From positions 1,178,001 through 1,242,000 of the forward strand of contig MU008159.1 in assembly GCA_010909165.1 (NCBI GenBank): a DNA stretch of 64,000 nt, read 5' to 3'. Position numbers and translations under genes: made by a program. Below are positions 59,450 through 64,000 of the stretch, piece after piece (the first letter of the stretch is position 1; every line of letters starts with the position of its first letter). This stretch comes from Anthoceros angustus. Taxonomy: Eukaryota > Streptophyta > Anthocerotopsida > Anthocerotales > Anthocerotaceae. The notes beneath the pieces are model-generated. The model searched no databases and was not told where the DNA came from. It worked only from the letters and a program-made list of their open reading frames with translations.

Positions 59450-59747
59450 TAGCCTCCTTTAGTCCAACTGTTGACATCTCACATTCACACCGTAGTTGAC
59501 AATTCCATATCACCGTAGTGCCAACACCAATGCTCCCCACAATTTTTAGAATGTCGTGTCCTTGCAGCCGCAGACACCTTTGCTCTATCCTAGCCTTGTG
59601 GCGCCTAGCGTTCTGTCCATCTTGCTTGCAGGGCGCTTGACACACCAGTATCGCCGGCGCTCGCCACCGCCGAGCCTTCACCCTACGTTGCTAGTGACAT
59701 GGTGTCCTTCACCTCAGCATGCCTTGTCCGCGCCCACTCCCGTTTGG

Positions 59748-60185
59748 CCGCACCACGGCGCTCCTCGTTCGGGAAGGCGGTGCCGCGGCGAACCCGCCGC
59801 CCGCACAAACCCACCGCCTATTGCACTGCGAGCTCCCAAATCCGGCCGTAGAAAGCGATTCGACTCCAAGCGGGTTCTGCGCGATCCGCTGCCGTCACAC
59901 CTACTATTCCGCGCGCGAAAGCTCTAGCGAAGACATATAGGGACTCACGGAAAACCTCAAGTGGTGGCTGCCTCAGAGTTCGCCGCGCGCACTCTTCGCC
60001 GCACCACAACTCCACGTTCCACGAAAAGGTGCCGCCGACGGACCAAACGCCTGCACAAAGCCACCGCACTGCCGAGCTACCAAATCCGGCCGTAAGCGGT
60101 TCCGACCCCAAGCGACCTGCACAATCACCGTCACACCACCTATTGCCCGACATAGCTCTAGCAAAACCCATGTAGGGACTCCACA
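59748..60185. repeat. Tandem duplication, about 245 bp, two diverged copies
   Basis: The segment at 59,748-59,940 (GCCGCACCACGGCGCTCC, then CCCAAATCCGGCCGTA, ending ACATATAGGGACTC) recurs at 59,998-60,185 (GCCGCACCACAACTCC, then CCAAATCCGGCCGTA, ending CATGTAGGGACTCC). Copies differ by substitutions and short deletions. Confidence 0.8.
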
Positions 60186-61130
60186 TGGTCGACAATGTCC
60201 TCACCGCCTGCCGTCAAGGTTGAGCTCGCGGGTGATGCATGCACAAATCCAATGCTTGTGAGTCTCAACATTAGGAGCACGGTGATGGAAATAACCTCAT
60301 TATCACCCTTAAAAGTCAACGAGCATCCCGCTCGTTTCGCCTCCCCTTCCGTCGGTCACTTACGAGTTTGTATAATAAATTGTCCCTAGCATATATAGCA
60401 AGACTTAAACCAATAATATATCAAATAAATCAATTTTCCAAATAAAAAAATTAAATATATCTATGAAGTTAAAAGCGAATAGCCCTAAAAATATCGGTCA
60501 AAATGGGCATAATTTCAATTGTTAAAAGAAATAACGTAATGCAAAACACCACTTAGAGCCGGTTTAGCAGATTTCCAAATTAGTGGTCACCTAACCATGC
60601 TCACACCTAGCGGCGAATTGGATAATAGGAGTTCTTTAATAACAAAATAGGCTGCGTGTCCATAACACACCCTCTGCCTTTGCTGTTGCAGGAGAATTGT
60701 GCAGCACTCCACAGAGGAAATGCAAAGGTGGGAAAGTGCTTGGGGCCAATCATGAAATGATCCGGTAATAAAGTATGTCCGGCAATGGGTAAGCCAAGCG
60801 GATCATCAACCTTCTTCAAGCGCCACTTACCGTACCGAGGATATTCATAAAATATGGTTGAAGGACACTATGCATAATTGAAATTTGAACAGCATGGAAA
60901 TCAGCCTTGTGGAATGTGTTGACGGTCCGATGGGACACTCCTCCTTGCTGAGTTGAGGAAGTGGAGGATCTGGAAGCTCAAAAGCGTGGTTGTGGCTTAT
61001 TCAGCATGAAAAGAAACAATGAGGCTACCTTCCTCCGCATCATACTCGCCTCGAGGAGGCATTAGATCTTGTCAAAAATGAAATATGTAGGATGAGACCA
61101 CAGCAGGCAGGTTCGGAAGGCGAACTTGGC
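60186..61130. other. AT-rich spacer and unassigned sequence before CACTA 2
   Basis: Bases 60,380-60,560 are AT-rich and unlike their surroundings. The rest holds short frames only. The N-terminal part of the CACTA transposase expected here could not be recognised. Confidence 0.4.
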
Positions 61131-62270
61131 AGCGTGCCCTCCGAGGTAGAACCAAAGCTCACCGGCCTAAAAGCCATGACCTGACCATTTACTCACCGCA
61201 ATATTACCTTCCGATCGCGGTGACAAGTGGTCGCTTGTAAAGACCCGCAGTGTACATATGGAGCCTTATGCACTGCCATTGGTGCACTCTATCGATGGAT
61301 ATGCAAAATCATACCGTGGCGATATCTCACCGAATGAAGTCAGGTTATAGACATCATGATTGAGCTTGAGAAATGCATGCCTTGACATTGGAACCCGATG
61401 CAACATATGATCATCCATCTTCTTGTGAAATTGAAACCCATGGCACCTTTATGCAGTGCGGTGGATGTATCCCTTTGAAAGCATATGCACGTCCTCAAAG
61501 CGATCATGCGTAAGCAGGAGGAAGTATGCGACGGGTTACTTATCAATGGAATGCATGTTTTTGGCAGCAGATTACCTTGCGGCGTACGGGCACCAATTCA
61601 AGTACATGACCTCGGACCACCTTACAGAACGGCCTATTGGGAAACCCAGACCGATAACTCTTAGCAGGGATGAGCAAAAACGCTTGCATTGGTATCTCGT
61701 CCAGAATTCAGATGCATTGCAGTCCCTCCGACTTGAGTTCTATGAAGCATATCAGGGGCGCCTTTCTTATCTTCAATGGCTTGAGGAAGGAGTTACAGGG
61801 GGCATTTGGACACATTTGCCCGGCATTCTCGGATATTCGGGCTCTAGTGGCGGCTGAATATCATTGGATGCCTCTGTGGATTAGAACTAAGGGGCTACCA
61901 TTTCGAGGACAAGGGTTGCGATCAGCGCCCGTCGGCAACATGGGACTCTTGGGTGTATGGACAATTAGAGCATGGAAGAAGGCTCTAGAGAATTTTTTGG
62001 TCAAATTAAGAAGAAGTGCACGAGCGATGCACCCAGCGATCGCACAATTGTCTTTAATGTGAGTGGTTGAATGTGACACTTAGCAGCGATACCATCCATG
62101 GAAGTGGATATAGCGGGTTATGTTTGTGGATCTGTGAAGGCCGTCGGTACCACCGCGATCAAGAACCGGCCTTTTACTTTCCTCGCCATGTATGACTCAT
62201 TTGCTCATCCAGTTGGAGAGGGCGACATTGGTATATATACACCGTTCTCTTGGATGCATTGCATGGAAGT
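61130..62270 (+). mobile_element. CACTA DNA transposon fragment 2 (TNP2 and downstream domain)
   Basis: On the + strand, in changing frames: KLTGLK followed by SHDL-like sequence and YLPIAV (61,154-61,220), NPMQHMIIHLLVK (about 61,395-61,430), then WMYPFE (61,462-61,479) at the start of a 130-codon frame with RPITLSRDEQKRLHWYLVQN. Further on, VDIAGYVCGS and FTFPRHV (about 62,100-62,200) match the downstream domain of CACTA genes. The same words (TGLKSHD, NPMQHMIIHL, FTFPRHV) occur in the CACTA fragment at 26.5-28.7 kb, so the two belong to related families in opposite orientation. No terminal repeats were found. Confidence 0.7.
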
Positions 62271-64000
62271 CTAAAGTTGGGCGTGGTGAACATATTAAAG
62301 TATCACGGAGTATTGGCAAGTGAATCTAGACTTATTTCTTTCAAACATTAGGACCACGATCTCAAGTGTGCTCATTGAAATGGAGAAAGCTAGTAGTCTC
62401 TGCAAACAAGAAAAGCAAATGAAATAGCTAGCACTTTAATGAAGCCCCCCATCAGCCCTAGCCTTAGAACAGCGTCAGCATGGAGGCCAATGGCGCTAAG
62501 AGGAGTCGTAGCGTGTTAGTCCATAGACTTCCCTCTCAAAGGCACATCCATTTTCGTGGTGCAAAGAGGAGGCATAGGTCGTACAATAGCAACAAACCCT
62601 CGCCCATGACCGATGCGATTGACATGTCCTAACTACAAAGGTCCGATTACCTCCATAAGATGGAACATCCATCATCATTCATCACGTGTCTGTGTAAACC
62701 ACAAAATGAAAATTCTTTGAAAGCGAAAGGCACCACATGCAAGTGGCCTATGCTCCACATGTGATCACCTCGCTTCAAAATCGCGATGTTGCCCGCCGGT
62801 CTTGCAAGGTAGAGCCAACATGTTCATGAGACTCTTACAGTCCTGTGTATGGAATTCAAGCGTTTCTTGCTCCATGGTGGACGACTATTATGACCTGCTG
62901 CACTTGCCGTCGAAACATGCAATTACTGCAGCTAGCGATGAGGAGAGTCGGCGGTGTGCTATGCTCTATCTGCGGTGCTTAAGCACGGCTTGACCCATTT
63001 ATTGAGACAAAGTCACGAAGTGGGTGAGTGTGAGAAACGACTTCGTTTTCTCCGGTCCCGGCAATCTACTTGCATTCCCTTAACACCAAAGCTGAAATAC
63101 ATCTTCCAAAGCGAGAATGAATCTACCAAAATAGAAAGGGGAAGGTGGGGTTCTTGTGCCTTCATGAAGGAAGCACCTGCAGTGCAAGGCGGAGCTCTGG
63201 TAATCAAGCAACTCCTTAAATGCTTTGTCGGCGTCAGTGTTTTGCCATTGTCGGCTAATGTGGCAAATGTTATATTGAGCATATTCTAAGGTATATGCTA
63301 GTTATCGCATTAAAAATAGTGTTCGTAGTGGCATAACGATGGGCACCTAGAGTGATTCAGCATCCACCGACTAGCGGTATACACGGCCGCGTTTCCTACC
63401 GACCGCCAAAGTGGGCACCTCGACTTCATTACGGCATTTAGTCACGAAGGCTCTTATTCGGAAGCCCGGGTGTATCGAGTCTTAGCATCCACTTCTCATC
63501 CACCCTTCACGCATCCCCTCCTCCTCCCGGCTGGGCGTCCAGCGCCCCTCAGTGTAGAGCTGATGGCCCAATGAGCGGCAGGCGGCGTGTTGATTTACAA
63601 ATTTCGGGGCGGTAGGGTGGGATGCATGTCATTCACCGGCAAGGGTGTGCCATGGTCGGCGACTCAATTGTTGATCTCATTTGGCGGATGCACCGCACAA
63701 CCAGCGTCGTGGTTTTGAGGTGATTCACATCTATGGCGGCAGCGTTGCAGGCATAGTCATGAGACAACGGTGGCGGACTTCCTGGCGGTGGAAGCGATGG
63801 CGATGTGCGTGTTCCGGATATGGAGGGTGGAGCGGAGGATATGGTTGCCGGTGATGGCGACCTTTTGCATGCGATCCGAATGCGATGCGAGGCGGAAGGA
63901 TCGCACAAGAAGAACTCGATGCGGGGCGTTTAGCGGATGTCCGGTGCTCGGCGCTTATGACCGCCCGGCCCGGCCGTGTGCCACCACGAGGCGGCTCACG
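62271..64000. other. Unassigned sequence to the window end
   Basis: Short frames only, none above about 110 codons. From 63,380 the sequence becomes GC-rich. No repeat partner, domain or RNA gene was recognised. Confidence 0.4.

Noticed and set aside
63633-63908. 91-codon - frame near the window end
   Set aside because: Low-complexity Ser/Pro-rich translation of GC-rich DNA without coding evidence.

Overview
The window comes from the nuclear genome of a land plant or close relative. It contains a plant-type ferredoxin-dependent glutamate synthase with a chloroplast transit peptide, a thylakoidal processing peptidase, an extensin, Ty1/copia elements primed by initiator-Met tRNA, and CACTA transposons. 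Introns are short (about 80-290 bases). A seed-free lineage such as a bryophyte, lycophyte or fern fits the compact introns and the mobile-element repertoire, but this is inference and no species can be read from the sequence.

Bases 1-21,770 are a gene island. On the + strand is the 3' part of an unrecognised coiled-coil gene (91-2245, nine exons seen). On the - strand lie an extensin (3895-4682), a complete 33-exon Fd-GOGAT (6996-15754, 1630 aa), a six-exon thylakoidal type I signal peptidase (17304-19027) and an intronless SLU7 splicing factor (20041-21672). GOGAT and the peptidase both act in plastids; otherwise the neighbours show no common pathway. The extensin and the peptidase each carry one single-base frame break in a G/C run.

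Bases 21,770-64,000 are almost entirely mobile-element sequence, much of it broken. The most interesting item is a Ty3/gypsy-like fragment (about 23.15-26.52 kb) with gag, two zinc knuckles, a retropepsin domain and then a C5 cytosine DNA methyltransferase-like domain where reverse transcriptase would be expected. It abuts, tail against tail, a truncated CACTA transposon on the - strand (26.53-29.96 kb), whose terminus is tandemly duplicated (29.75-31.2 kb).

Further right are a copia element with near-identical LTRs but a decayed body and a duplicated gag (34,443-42,609), a three-copy 430-bp tandem array (44,737-46,030), and a second copia element with a perfect 5-bp target duplication (46,099-52,353). 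After these come a decayed transposase-like gene of an unusual family (52.8-54.6 kb) between oppositely oriented GTGATG-rich tracts, and a second CACTA fragment (61.1-62.3 kb).

No tRNA, rRNA, CRISPR array or organellar segment was recognised. Repeats that are otherwise nearly identical differ mostly by very short deletions. This is either a real feature of the locus or a sign of assembly or homopolymer error, and it should be settled before calling the genes here pseudogenes.
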